A DNA stretch of 64,000 nt from Hordeum vulgare subsp. vulgare (taxonomy: Eukaryota > Streptophyta > Magnoliopsida > Poales > Poaceae), in assembly GCF_904849725.1 (NCBI RefSeq), contig NC_058519.1:537052316-537116315 (forward strand), written 5' to 3'. The first letter of the stretch is position 1. Each line of letters opens with the position of its first letter. The position numbers were made by a program, and so were the translations under genes. The notes beneath the pieces were generated by a model. It saw only the letters and a list, made by a program, of their open reading frames with translations, ran no database searches and had not been told where the DNA came from. Positions 1 through 11,000 of this stretch are shown piece by piece.

Positions 1-230
1 GATCCCGTTATCAAGTGACAACACTTGCCTATGGCCAGGAAACCTTGACCATCTTTGATCAACGAGCTAGTCAACTAGAGGCTTACTAGGGACAGTTTTT
101 TGTCTATGTATCCACACAAGTATTGTGTTTCCAATCAATACAATTATAGCATGGATAATAAACGATTATCATGAACTAAGAAATGTAATAATAACTAATT
201 TATTATTGCCTCTAGGGCATATTTCCAACA
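1..230 (-). mobile_element. Angela/BARE-type Copia LTR, 5' end, partial
   Basis: Read on the minus strand, this begins TGTTGGAAATATGCCCTAG at base 230 and continues leftwards out of the window. It matches the start of the Copia LTR seen on the plus strand at 50651, including the TAATCGTTTATTATCCATGC block and the segment about a following 'TGTGTGGATACATAGACA'. It is therefore the first ~230 bp of a minus-strand Angela/BARE/WIS-type LTR, either a 5' LTR or a solo LTR. It interrupts the 5' LTR of element A: bases from 231 on continue that LTR at the point equivalent to about 13494 in the 3' copy. The family name is from remembered LTR sequence; the 5-bp target duplication cannot be checked because the other end lies outside. 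Confidence 0.85.
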
Positions 231-368
231 TTTACCTCCACACGAGGGGCCGAACCTGGGTAAATCAGAGTCTCGCTTTCACTCACCCCCTTTCAGTCGC
301 CACCAAGGTGCGATGGCTCCTTAACTAAGTCCTTTCACGAGGACATCTGTCGTGACAAAACCACGACA
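231..368 (+). repeat. Element A 5' LTR, last 138 bp
   Basis: Nearly identical to 13494-13631, with about six mismatches, and ends in ACCACGACA directly before the PBS. The first ~370 bp of this LTR are displaced by the Copia insertion at 1-230. Confidence 0.9.
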
Positions 369-370
369 GT

Positions 371-388
371 TGGCGCCCACCATGGGGC
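371..388 (+). other. Primer binding site of element A (tRNA-Arg type)
   Basis: TGGCGCCCACCATGGGGC starts two bases after the LTR end. Tat-type Gypsy elements of grasses commonly use an Arg-tRNA primer with a site starting TGGCGCCCAC. This fixes the orientation of element A as plus and marks where minus-strand DNA synthesis would start. Confidence 0.8.
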
Positions 389-456
389 TAGCGCACGGTG
401 GATATGAGTTCTCAAAGGGAGCCCTACCAGGGTCATGAAGCTATGCGGTCGACGTC

Positions 457-2996
457 ATGATGAAGAGCCGCCGTGGAAAATACTACATCGACAACTCGCA
501 GTGGGGGCCAGAAGCCAATTCAATCAAATCTGGTTACAGGGTCCCCTTTGGCAAGGTCAACATCTTCATCGGCATGTTTGGAGCGCCCGTACCTGAGCCG
601 GACACCTCCACCGACATCGTCGAGCCGGCCAGGTACGCCCTCCCCATCACACGTCAGGACAGGAGACGCCACGTTTTCGTCAGTTTTATGCAGGGAGCCA
701 GCGTACAGGACAAACCAGCAGTCCAGGAGATCACCCCCGTTAACTCTGATGACGAACCATCCATGGGCGACACAAATTCAATCCACCCTCTTTATGAGGG
801 ACAACTCAGAGGGTTGCCACTGGCGGCGAACTCCGAGGACTTCGAAAGATCCCATCGACAAGTCGCCATCTACATGGCGGGGGCGGCACAACCTCAGCCA
901 AACCCGGTTGGCAACAATGAGACTGGCGAGTCGTCGAAAACTCCGGCTCAAGCCACGACGGATTTGACGGCAGAAATCACCAGACTCATGACTACTGTTG
1001 TGACGGTGGAGAATCAGGAAGTGATCAATGCCGAACTGGCGAAGCTGCGGGAGGAGATGGACAAGACTCAGCGGACGTGGAAGCGAAAGCCGCCAGGATG
1101 GCGGCACAGTATGCCCGGATCACCGCGGAGACAGAACGACTGAACACCGAAGGTTGGCGGCTCGAGAGACAATAGAGCACGTCCGATGCTATTCATCATA
1201 GGAGGCATCACGGGCGCCTCCCAGCCGATCGACATCCGACTCGCCTCTTCGACAACCCACGCACTCCTGGGATGGGACCCGATCGGCCTTTGCACGCCGC
1301 TCCACGGGAGGGTCCGGTTCAACCGCCTAACCCTCCACCACCTCAACCAATGGAGACCCACGCACCTCGTTTCCATACACCACGAGGCCACTTCTCAAAT
1401 CCCGTGGATAACATGCTGGCGGCAACCCACCACTTGGAGTCCCTCTCGATTTATGAAAACTCCCCGGCCGAGGTGGAGGCGAGAAACGCCATCGAGATGC
1501 TGAAAACAACAGTGGTCCAACACGCACAATATTCACACAGCCTTGACCGGTTACACTCTACACCCCAGGCGAGTCACACCAGGAGTCGCCATGAGGACCA
1601 ACTCGCGATGACCAGTGGGCAACAGCGTTCACCACAGACCAAGCCGCACGCCTGATGGAGACGGCAGCCGCGGCGGGTCAGGGTTATCCGGCTTTTACCC
1701 AGATACCTCCTGCACCGCACGATACTGGAGGAAGGTACGTTGGGATGCCCTGTCTCATGCTCGCTCTGCGCAATGAGCGAATGTCAAAGGATTTCAAAGG
1801 ACCGAGGAAGGTACCCAATTACACACCAGATCTCGAGCCAGGGTCAAGGATCGAGAGTTACGAGCTTGCGATGGACATGCTTGATGTGAACGAGGCGGTT
1901 TGCGCCGAATATTTTACCATGATGCTTGAAGGAACGGCCCGTACGTGGTTGAAAAACCTGCTGCCTAACTCCATCAACACTTGGGCAGAGTTAAAACAAC
2001 ATTTTATCAAAAAATTCCGAGGGACTTGCAAACGCCCAATGACCATCGTCGACTTACAACACTGCGTTCAGTGACTGGGTGAGTCGGCCCATCATTGGAC
2101 ATGGAGAGTTGTAGAGGTCATTCATTCGTCGGACGACATCTCGGCGGCTCGGGCGGTGCTGATTCTGGAGAAAAATTACCATTACGAGCCTTTGGTATTG
2201 AAGCTGGGTCGACTTAAGCATAAGGTGCAGGACATGGGCGAGTTGATGGATACCCTCACCAGATATGCCGAGTCAGACGACACAAAGGATCCTCGGGAGG
2301 ATGATGACAAGGTTACCACCGCCAGGAGGGGCGAGTCGTCAAAAGGTCACTCCCAGTTTCAAGGGCGGGGTAACCACAACCACGACGGGCAAGGTAAGAG
2401 GAGACAACAGGAAGGTCCCACAGACTTCGTCGCCAATACAAGTGCCGGAAAATGGAACCAACGCTAGAAGAAGCGAGGCTTTAGTGGGAAGAAGCCGCAC
2501 AACTATCATGAGATGCTCAAAGGCCCCTGCCCACACGACGCTATGACTGAGGGACTGACTACTCACTCCTGGGAGGATTGCTATGTGATGCAGGAGTTCC
2601 GAGCAGAGTCGCTCAAGAAAGGACAAGGAGGTGATCAGGGCCAGCGATAGGAACAGTTCGGCACGTCCGGGTCACTCCAAAGCCCGTTCGGTGGGTTTCC
2701 TAACCCAGGTCCGCAGGGTGGGTCACAACCTAATAGTGGACAATACCAAGTTCACAAACAACAACGGTATAACCCACAGGGCGTGTTTCAGCAACCACCC
2801 TCGCAAGGAGATCCCCAGCGACATGATGGCAATAGCGGTTTTCAGAATAACCCTAAGCAGCTGAACAGTGGGCAATATCATGTGTTCACCACCAGCACCT
2901 GCAAACGGGACCAGAAGGTGAAACATAGAACTTTCAGCATGGCTGAGCCGGCGCTCCCTAGGTACCTCCATTGGTCCGAACAACCCATAACCTAGA
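457..2996 (+). pseudogene. gag: Gag of element A (degenerate)
   Basis: Capsid/nucleocapsid polyprotein of a Tat-type Gypsy, broken into several frames. The N-terminal part is open at 457-1143 (228 residues, acidic and Pro-rich). The central retrotransposon-gag domain is open at 1655-2074, with the typical run AEYFTMMLEGTARTWLKNL followed by INTWAELKQHF. It stops at a TGA at 2072-2074 and continues in a shifted frame to about 2467. The C-terminal part is Gln/Gly/Asn-rich (2630-2900). I see no clean CCHC zinc knuckle. Premature stops and shifts near 1143-1655, 2074, 2467 and 2650 mean no functional Gag is made. A 14-C run at 3010-3023 separates it from the protease. Confidence 0.85.
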
Positions 2997-3049
2997 GTAG
3001 GGAGGATCACCCCCCCCCCCCCCGCCCCCGAGTTGATAACCCTGGCGAC

Positions 3050-3619
3050 TTGGCTTTGGCCGTGGCTCCCCAAGTCGGAGGATACACCGTTTCCAAAGTC
3101 CTTATGGATGGTGGCAGCAGCATAAACATCTCATACTTCGATACCTTTCGAAGGATGAACTTCTCGGAGAAGGACTTGATGCCGTCATCCAAGGTTTTCC
3201 ACTGCATTGTTCCGGGTAAGTCGGCCTACCCAATTGGGCGGATCAAGCTTAACGTGTCTTTTGGCACAGAGTCTAATTACAAGAGCGAGTCACTCATGTT
3301 CGAGGTGGTCAAAATCAAGAGCCCTTACCACAAGTTGTTTGGAAGGCCGGCTTACGCTCGATTCATGGCTCACCCCTGTTATGTTTATCTCAAGCTCAAG
3401 ATGCCTAGTCCTAAGGGGACTATTACAATCAACGGAGACATGAAAATAGCCCGGGAGTGTGAACAAGGAGACGCAGCTTATGCCGAGACGGCTTGCGCGG
3501 CCGAGGAGCTCAAGTTTCACCAAGCCAATGTTGATTCGACAGATATGACGCCGCTCAAGAGACCAACGATTGATTTAGAGCTGCCCTCAAATTTAAATCA
3601 ATGGACGACACGAAAGTGA
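3050..3619 (+). pseudogene. pro: Aspartic protease region of element A pol
   Basis: Open for 189 codons. The catalytic motif is LMDGGSSINI at 3101-3130, the D-G-G variant usual in Tat elements in place of D-T/S-G. Further on, LFGRPAYARF near 3340-3365 matches the conserved hydrophobic-G-R-P/E-A-F/Y block. In an active element this protease would be cut from the Gag-Pol polyprotein and process it in the virus-like particle. The frame closes at 3619, and the link to RT (3620-3741) carries a TAG, so the polyprotein is interrupted. Confidence 0.85.
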
Positions 3620-3741
3620 TAGACTTCACGCCTGGCGACTCAACCAAACAGTTCACCATTGGTATGGGCCTGGACCCCAAATAGGAAAGCGCACTCATCG
3701 AATTCATTCGTGAGAATCGGGACATCTTCGCATGGAAACCT

Positions 3742-5094
3742 TTAGACATGCCGGGTGTCCCGAGAGAATTCGCTGAGCACCATCTTAATACTGATCCCAA
3801 AGTAAAGCCGGTTCGACAGTATCTTCGCAGGTTTAACGAAGAACGACGTAAGGCAATTGGAGAGGAAGTCGCCCGGCTTTTGGCCACCGGTTTCATCATC
3901 GAGGTTTTTCATCCTGAATGGTTGGCTAACCCGGTCCTGGTGCTCAAAAAGAACGACACTTTCCGCATGTGCATTGACTACACCGAACTCAACAGAGCCT
4001 GTCCAAAGGATCCTTTCGCCCTTCCCCGCATTGATTAAATCATTGACTCGACGGCGGGTTCTGAGCGTTTGTGTTTTTTGGATGCTTATTCTGGATACCA
4101 CCAGATCAAGATGGCCGTGGAGGACCATGAGAAAATGTCCTTCATAACCGCCTTTGGAGTCTTCTGTTACATGTCCATGCTGTTCAGGTTCAAGAGCGCG
4201 GGGGCGACTTATCAGCGTTGCATCCAGAATTGTTTGCATAACCAGATCGGATGTAATGTCCACGCCTGTGTTGACGACATCGTGGTCAGATCTCAGAAGA
4301 ACGAGTCGCTCTTGCAAGATCTCAAGGAAACCTTGGACAATCTACGCGTGTACCAGATGAGGCTTAACCCTACCAAGTGTGTGTTTGGTGTTCCCGTGGG
4401 GAAGTTGCTGGGTTTTCTGGTGTCAGAGCGCGACATTGAAGCTAACCCTGATAAAATTGAAGCGATAACTTCGCTATGCAAGCCGGCCAATATCAATCAA
4501 GTCCAGCACATGGCGGGTCGTATCACGGCTCTAAGTCGCTTTATAAGTCGCCTTGGGGAGAAAGCCATCCCTCTCTATCAGTTACTCAAGAAAACTGATC
4601 GTTTTATTTGGACGGATGAAGCCAACGAGGCCTTTGAAGCCCTGAAGCAACAACTAGCTAAGCCACCAGTATTGGCTGCTCCGAAGGACAAGGAACCTAT
4701 GCTCTTGTACGTCGCGGCTAATTCTAAGGCAGTAAGCGTGGCAGTGGTCGTCGAGCCGAAGGAACAAGGAAAAGAATATACGGTTTAGCGACCAGTTTAT
4801 TTTATTAGCGAAGTCCTGGCCCTCTCCAAACAACGCTACCCACATTGGCAGAAGCTGGTCTTCGGGGTGTTCATGGCGAGTCAGAAGCTGAAACACTACT
4901 TCCAAGAGCATCCCATCACGGTGGTCAGTTCTGCCCCCTTGGTGACATTATACAAAATCGAGAAGCGACTGGACGGATTGCTAAGTGGGCCATCGAGTTA
5001 GGACCTCATCACGTGCGATACACCCCTCGTACGGCCATTAAGTCTCAAGCACTAGTGGATTTCATCAATGACTGGACTGAGTTGCAGATTCTAG
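3742..5094 (+). pseudogene. pol: Reverse transcriptase and RNase H of element A
   Basis: RT blocks appear in order: KPVRQYLRRFNEERRKAI (about 3805), then ANPVLVLKKND and FRMCIDYTELNRACPKDPF (to 4030), a stop at 4036-4038, then FLDAYSGYHQI (about 4075). The catalytic motif reads CVDDIVV at 4267-4287, with Cys where Tyr is usual but both Asp kept. FLVSERDIEANPDKI and the connection/RNase H segment follow, with WTDEANEAFEALK near 4610. Stops at 4786-4788 and near 4999 end the frames. RT copies the element RNA to DNA and RNase H removes the RNA; this copy cannot be translated as one protein. Confidence 0.9.
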
Positions 5095-5574
5095 AAGACA
5101 GGCCCGATCACACATACTGGACCATCCATTTTGATGGATCTAGGCAGTTGGAAGGCTCGGGGGCTGGCGTGGTGTTAACTTCGCCTCAGGGTGACAAGTT
5201 CTGCTATGTCCTTCGACTCATGTTTCCATGTACCAACAATTCAACAGAATATGAAGCTCTGCTCCATGGGTTGCGACTCGCCAAGCAGATGAATCTCACC
5301 CGAGTCAGATGTTTGGGCGACTCAGATCTAGTGGCACAACAGGTTTCTGGCACTTGGGATTCCACAGATCCCTTGATGGTGGCTTACAGGCGAGCTGTGT
5401 CGGACGTGGCAGGACATTTTCACGGTTATCAGGTGGATCACATCGATCGGTGACTTAACAAAGCAGCAGATGCTCTTTCACGCCTCGGTTCACAACGTAA
5501 GCCGGTTCCCCCCAATGTCTTTTTGGATGTGTTACATAACCCCTCGGTGAGGCTACCTTCAGAGGAAGATTAGG
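5095..5574 (+). pseudogene. Second RNase H (archaeal-like aRNH) of element A
   Basis: Starts with YWTIHFDGSRQLEGSGAGVV (about 5115-5175) and continues through NNSTEYEALLHGL and GDSDLVAQQV, then reaches NKAADALSRLG after a TGA at 5451-5453. These are the D...E...D...D positions of an RNase H fold lying after the ordinary RT-linked RNase H. A second, archaeal-like RNase H at this place is a known feature of Tat-lineage Gypsy elements. The catalytic Asp, Glu and Asp are present. Stops at 5451 and 5569-5571 break the frame. Confidence 0.8.
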
Positions 5575-6873
5575 CGGTGCCAGACCCTGAGTCTCAACTT
5601 GTGGCGGCCCTTCGTGCCACCCCGGATTGGGTGATGCCCTACATGGCTTTTCTCACACGAGGCGAGTTACCCACGGATGAGTTGTTGGCTCGCCAAATCG
5701 TCCGTTGATGCAAATCAATGGTCATACATAATGGCGAGTTGCACAGACGAAGCACTTCAGGAGTATTTCAAAGGTGTGTCTCTTCCGAGGAAGGGTGTAT
5801 GATTCTCAATGAAATTCACGCAGGCGACTGTGGTTATGTCACGCTCCCTGGTTTCCAAAGCGTTTAGGCATGGATTTTATTGGCTGATGGCTCATGCAGA
5901 TGCTGAAGATATAGTTCGCCGATGTGATGGTTGCCAAAAATTTGGACGACATATGCACGTGCCGGCTTAGGAATTACGGATGATTCCAATTACTTGGCCG
6001 TTTGCGGTCTGGGGGATGGACATGGTTGGTCCTTTCAAAATGTCGTCCAACAAAAAGACTCACCTATTGGTGGCGGTTGACAAGTTTACTAAGTGGGTCG
6101 AGGCAGAACCAGTTAGTAGCTGTGATGCAGACACGGCTGTCAAATTCTTGAAAAAGTTAATCTTCCATTTCGGATACCCTCATAGTATCATTACTCACAA
6201 TGGTACTAATCTATCAAAGGGCGCAATGCAAGAGTTTTGCGGAAGAGAGCATATCCGGCTTGACGTTTCTACAGTCGCGCACCCCCAGTCTAATGGACAG
6301 GCAGAAAGGGAAAATTAGGAAATATTGTGAGGAATCAAGCCCCGGCTTATGGTACCTCTTGAGCGTACCCCAGGTTGTTGGGTTGAAGAATAGCCCTTAG
6401 TTTTATGGAGTATCAGAACCACTCCAAATCGCTCTACGGGTTTTACTCCCTTTTTCCTTGTCTACGGGGCAGAGGCAGTATTGCCAAGTGACATCAGACA
6501 TGATTCGCCACGAGTCGCTGCTTATGTGGAACAGGACAACGAGTTGTCGCGTCAAGATTCTTTGGATGCTTTGGAGGAAGAGCGACACTTGGCTGCATCA
6601 CGATCAGCGATCTATCAACAGGACTTGCGACGCTATCACAGCCGCCGCGTCAAGAGCCCGACTTTTCAAGAGGGCGACTTAGTGCTCTGGTTGATTCAAG
6701 ACCAGAATGGGATGCATAAATTGTCACCCCCATGGGAAGGACCATTTGTCATCAGCAAGAATCTTCGGAACGGTTCATACTACTTGGTGGATCTTCGCCC
6801 TGATAGGCCAATGACACAGGTTGAGACAACTCTCCCGTGGAATATCACCCACTTGCGGCCTTGCTACACCTAG
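5575..6873 (+). pseudogene. int: Integrase of element A
   Basis: The HHCC zinc region is decayed (about 5800-5960). The core is open at 5980-6318 with WGMDMVGPF for the first Asp. The second Asp motif reads IITHNGTN (6187-6210), so the catalytic Asp is His. The Glu motif AHPQSNGQAEREN is followed at once by a TAG at 6316-6318. The C-terminal part is open at 6481-6873, with the run FQEGDLVLW and WEGPFVISKNL (the GPY/F-like module) and ends with a stop at 6871-6873. Besides the nonsense codons, the changed Asp would inactivate strand transfer. Confidence 0.87.
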
Positions 6874-8045
6874 AGCCATGAGCTCCTTTCTTTTCTGCAA
6901 ATATCAAAACTTGTAATGTTTTATTTATAAAGCAATAAAGCCAGCACCCACGAACTTGGGGGTCCTTTTCCGTTTTAGCTTCTTGAAAGCATGAGTCTTT
7001 ATTGTCCCATAAGTCGTCCAATCATGGACGCTATCAGTACCAAAGAGTATAAGTCGCCATGCTGCACTTATTTCAAAATTGGGTACTAGTAAGCCAAAGA
7101 GGACCAAAGTTGCCACATTGCATGGTTCAAACATAGGCGCCTTATATGATTTTGAGAATTAAGCCGGCTTACTTGGGGGCTACTAGTTCCCAAGTCGTTT
7201 TGCAGTAAGAGCGTAAACGCTTCTGCAATCCTATGTCCGACTTTTCCCTAATCATAGGTCACTTGGGGGCTTCCACTCACTGAGTTCAGCCTGAATACCC
7301 TCTTGGCTAGAGAAAAATTACCGCATTACAAATGGTTATACTGGACTATGTGTTGGACGAGTCTCCATATGGGCCCATGAACTCTGGCCGAGTCAATCCA
7401 TTTTTTGACCCTGAATTCGCCTTGGTTAAAACATGAAAGGTACCGGCCAGAGCCACACATGGAAAATAGAGAAACCATTGGTTCACTGAACCTGCTTCAC
7501 TGAAGCTTGACTCGAGCCTGATTAGCCAGTCTAAATAACTTGGGCTGTTGCAAAAGCCTTATTGGGGTAGCACTAGAGTTTTGCAAACTCGTCCTATCTT
7601 GTTGTAGCTCATCGAGACGACAAATTTCCACGACTATGTTTGTGGCATTGCCGCAAGGTTTCGTAGACCTCTTTTATGACTCGCCGCGACTCACTGAGCC
7701 GGCTCCTTGCTTATAACTCGCCATGATCCACTGGGCTGGTTTATCTCTTGCCACAACTCATTGAGTCAGCCTATGGTGTTTTCCCTGGCAAACAGGTTGA
7801 AGCAACTTTTTCTTGTCAAGTTATGACACTTCCTAACTATCAAGCATTGGGATTGGTAAAGGTGATTCATGATTCGCAAAATGGATAACAATTCAGAACT
7901 GTCAAGCAGAAGGCATGGATGGAAGATTGTTTCCCTGAAACCTAACAACTATTACATGGCTCACTCGGCCATACCGGGCGTCATCTCCCGGTCACGAAGA
8001 GATCAAATTGTTTTTTTTTAAGAAATGATTACATGCTAAGTAAAC
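6874..8045 (+). other. Element A sequence between integrase and the antisense gene
   Basis: No open frame on either strand is convincing. An AATAAA-type signal lies near 6942. The short phrase ACTTGGGGGCTA occurs at about 7169 and 7260; the same phrase heads each unit of the tandem array at 9087-9803. This segment would be the 3' untranslated region of the sense transcript and lies downstream of the end of the antisense gene. Confidence 0.6.
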
Positions 8046-11000
8046 TCAAGCCGCCTTCGGGTCACCCTGCCTTGAGCTCTCTCCATCTTCAATTTGTAAG
8101 TCTCCCAGCTTCCAGTTGCACTTGGACAAGGCGACAAATTCATCTTCATCGTTCAGGAAGATAGATAGGTTTGCTTCAAAGTCGAAGGGATTCTTGCGCC
8201 GGCGAGGAGTCAGGCTGGTAACTTCAAACGAAGGAGGAGTCACCTTTTTATTATTGTCATCATACGCAGCCTGGTATTTGTTCAAATCCAAATTGGCCGC
8301 CAGCTGAGTCGCCGCGGAACGAGACTCTTTCACAAACCGGTGGTAATCGTCCTCGGTAAACTCCAACTCGTCGTCTTTCAGCTCAGGATAACCAGTAGCT
8401 ACCTCCTTGGCTTGAGTTCACGGGCATAGGCTAGGCACCATCTTAGGGTAGTCAGCGCTCCCTTGCGGGCGGCTGACCTCTTGAGTTCATCTACTTGCGG
8501 TAGCAACATTGACAGGAAACCCAACATATTCTTGATGGACTTAATTGGGTCCTTGTTGCCCATCAGTGCCTTCATCGTCATCACGCTCCCCGTATATAGC
8601 TGCCCCGTAAAGGTGTAAATCGCCTCCAGCTTCAGGATGCATTCGTTTTGGAGGTTGGCGGCTCGCGGACCTACAAAGGATAAACTGTGACAATTAGTAT
8701 TTGCAAACTAAATTGTGGTTTTTCTTTCCGACGAAGGGAATCGATCCTTACCAAAGATGGCTTGGGTGATGTTGGATATATGCTTTTTTTAACCCGGAGA
8801 GTTCTTGTAGGGCGGCTTCTAGTTTTGCCTCGGCTTGTTCTGCCCGCTTCATGATGGCGGCTTGATCAACATTTGCTTTCTTCTCAAAGTTTTAGTGGTC
8901 AGCCTTCATTTTCTCCATATCACCCAGGGCCAACCGATATTTCTCTTCAGATTCAGTCCGAGCATTATGCTGTTCGGTTAAGTTTTTCGTCAAGTCAGCA
9001 AGGGATGACTCGGCCCGGGTCATAGATTCCTGCAAACAAATTTTGGGGAGACAAGTTTCAGAACTGTTGCAAGCAACATCCCTGACACTTGGGGGCTAAT
9101 GTATGATTCTTTTCGAAGTTATACAAATTTCAAGACCCGACTCATCTTTCAAAGATGACCCGGCCCTTGGGGGCTACAGGCTCAAGTTTTATCTAATTCA
9201 AGACCCGTCTCATCTTTCAAAACATGACCCGACCCTTGGGGGCTACAGGTTGAAGTTTTTATCTAATTCAAGACCCGGCTCATCTTTCAAAAGATGACCC
9301 GACCCTTGGGGGCTACAGGTTGAAGTTTTTATCTAATCCAAGACCCGGCTCATCTTTCAAAAGATGACCCGACCCTTGGGGGCTACAGGTTAAAGTTTTT
9401 TATCTAATTCAAGACCCGGCTCATCTTTCAAAAGATGACCCGACCCTTAGGGGCTACAAATTGAAGTTGTTATCTAATTCAAGACCCGGCTCATCTTTCA
9501 AAACATGACCCGGCCCTTGGGGGCTACAGGTTGAAGTTTTTATCTAATTCAAGACCCGACTCATCTTTCAAAAGATGACCCGGCCCTTGGGGGCTACAGG
9601 TTGAAGTTTTTTTCTAATTCAAGACCCGGCTCATCTTTCAAAAGATGACCCGACCCTTGGGGGCTACATGTTGAAGTTTCTCTAATTCAAGACTCGGATC
9701 ATCTTTCAAAAGATGACCCGACCCTTGGGGGCTACAGGTTGAAGTTTTTCTCTAATTAAAGACCCGACTCATCTTCCAAAAGATGACCCGACCCTTGGGG
9801 GCTGTGGACAGATATGGGTCTACACAATATTGCAACAAACACAATTCATCAAACAAGACTAGTCTTCTGGAAGGCTAATGAGTGGAAGTACACATAACAA
9901 AGGACGTACCTCATGTTTGATTCACATCATGTTGATCAAGATTTTCTCCATTTCATAACTCGTCTCGAGGCGACTTACGAAGCCAGAGCATAGTTGCTCA
10001 AATTCAAGTTTCTCGTAATGGGGAAGTTTCAGCTTAGTGATGTCTTGCTCTACAGAAGGATTGACCTCTTTGGATGCATGTTTGGATAATACTGCTGTTG
10101 CAGGCTTGGAATAGCCAGTACCAGTAACAATTACGGTATCTGGATCTTCAGTCGCCTTGGAAGAGCTAGGCGGGTTAACGTTTTAAGTAGTCTCTTTCAG
10201 AGGGCCTGGAGAGTCAGTCCGGACATCAGGAATGTCATCCACATGTTCATCATGAGCTGCCGCTTGGTCCTCGTCAAACTCTGGGACATAGGTGCTCATA
10301 CCAACTACCTCAGTTGTCTTAGGAGCAGAAGACAAGTCGCCAGTTTTTCTCTTTTTTGCTTGTGCTCTAAGATGAAAAGACATCAAAGTTAGAATATGTA
10401 TCATTAATGGGAAGGGAAAAGGTTAAGAAAAGAACTTACCCCTGTACACGAATCATTGGCGGAAGAGCCGACATTACTGAGTCACCAGATGAAGGAGGAG
10501 AGACCTGAAGAACAAAAGTTCAAGGAGTGAACGCATTGCGAATAACATTTTTCACAAAAAGGGAAAGGTGTTGACAGGAGTATACCTCACTTTGTCGTTT
10601 CTGACCAGTTGTATTTTCGGGTAACCCATAAACTAAGTCGCTAGAATGGCTCTGGGTCTGACGTTTTGGGACATACCTTGCCTTCTTCAAAAGGAAATCA
10701 GGGTCCAAATGAGCATTTGGGTGAGACATGGGAACTTTTCCACAAATCCGCCTGGCCGGCCTAGGAGAAGAAGAAGCTGAGTCGAAAGAAATAGAAATTA
10801 CCTCGACCACGTCATCTTGGCTCTCATGGCCATCATGATATGCACAAAGGTAACAGTGCATAAGCATAAGTCGGAACATAATGCTGACAAACAAAAGGGT
10901 AATTTTTTTACCTCTGATTGCTCTTCAACGGCTCGAGACTCGCCGACGACGGATGATTCCTTGACGGCGGCTTTGCCCTTGTTCTTCTTTTTCTTCTTCG

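Noticed and set aside
9087..9803. Possible CRISPR-like array
   Set aside because: The 70-bp units are directly adjacent with no unique spacers, and the context is a plant retrotransposon intron.
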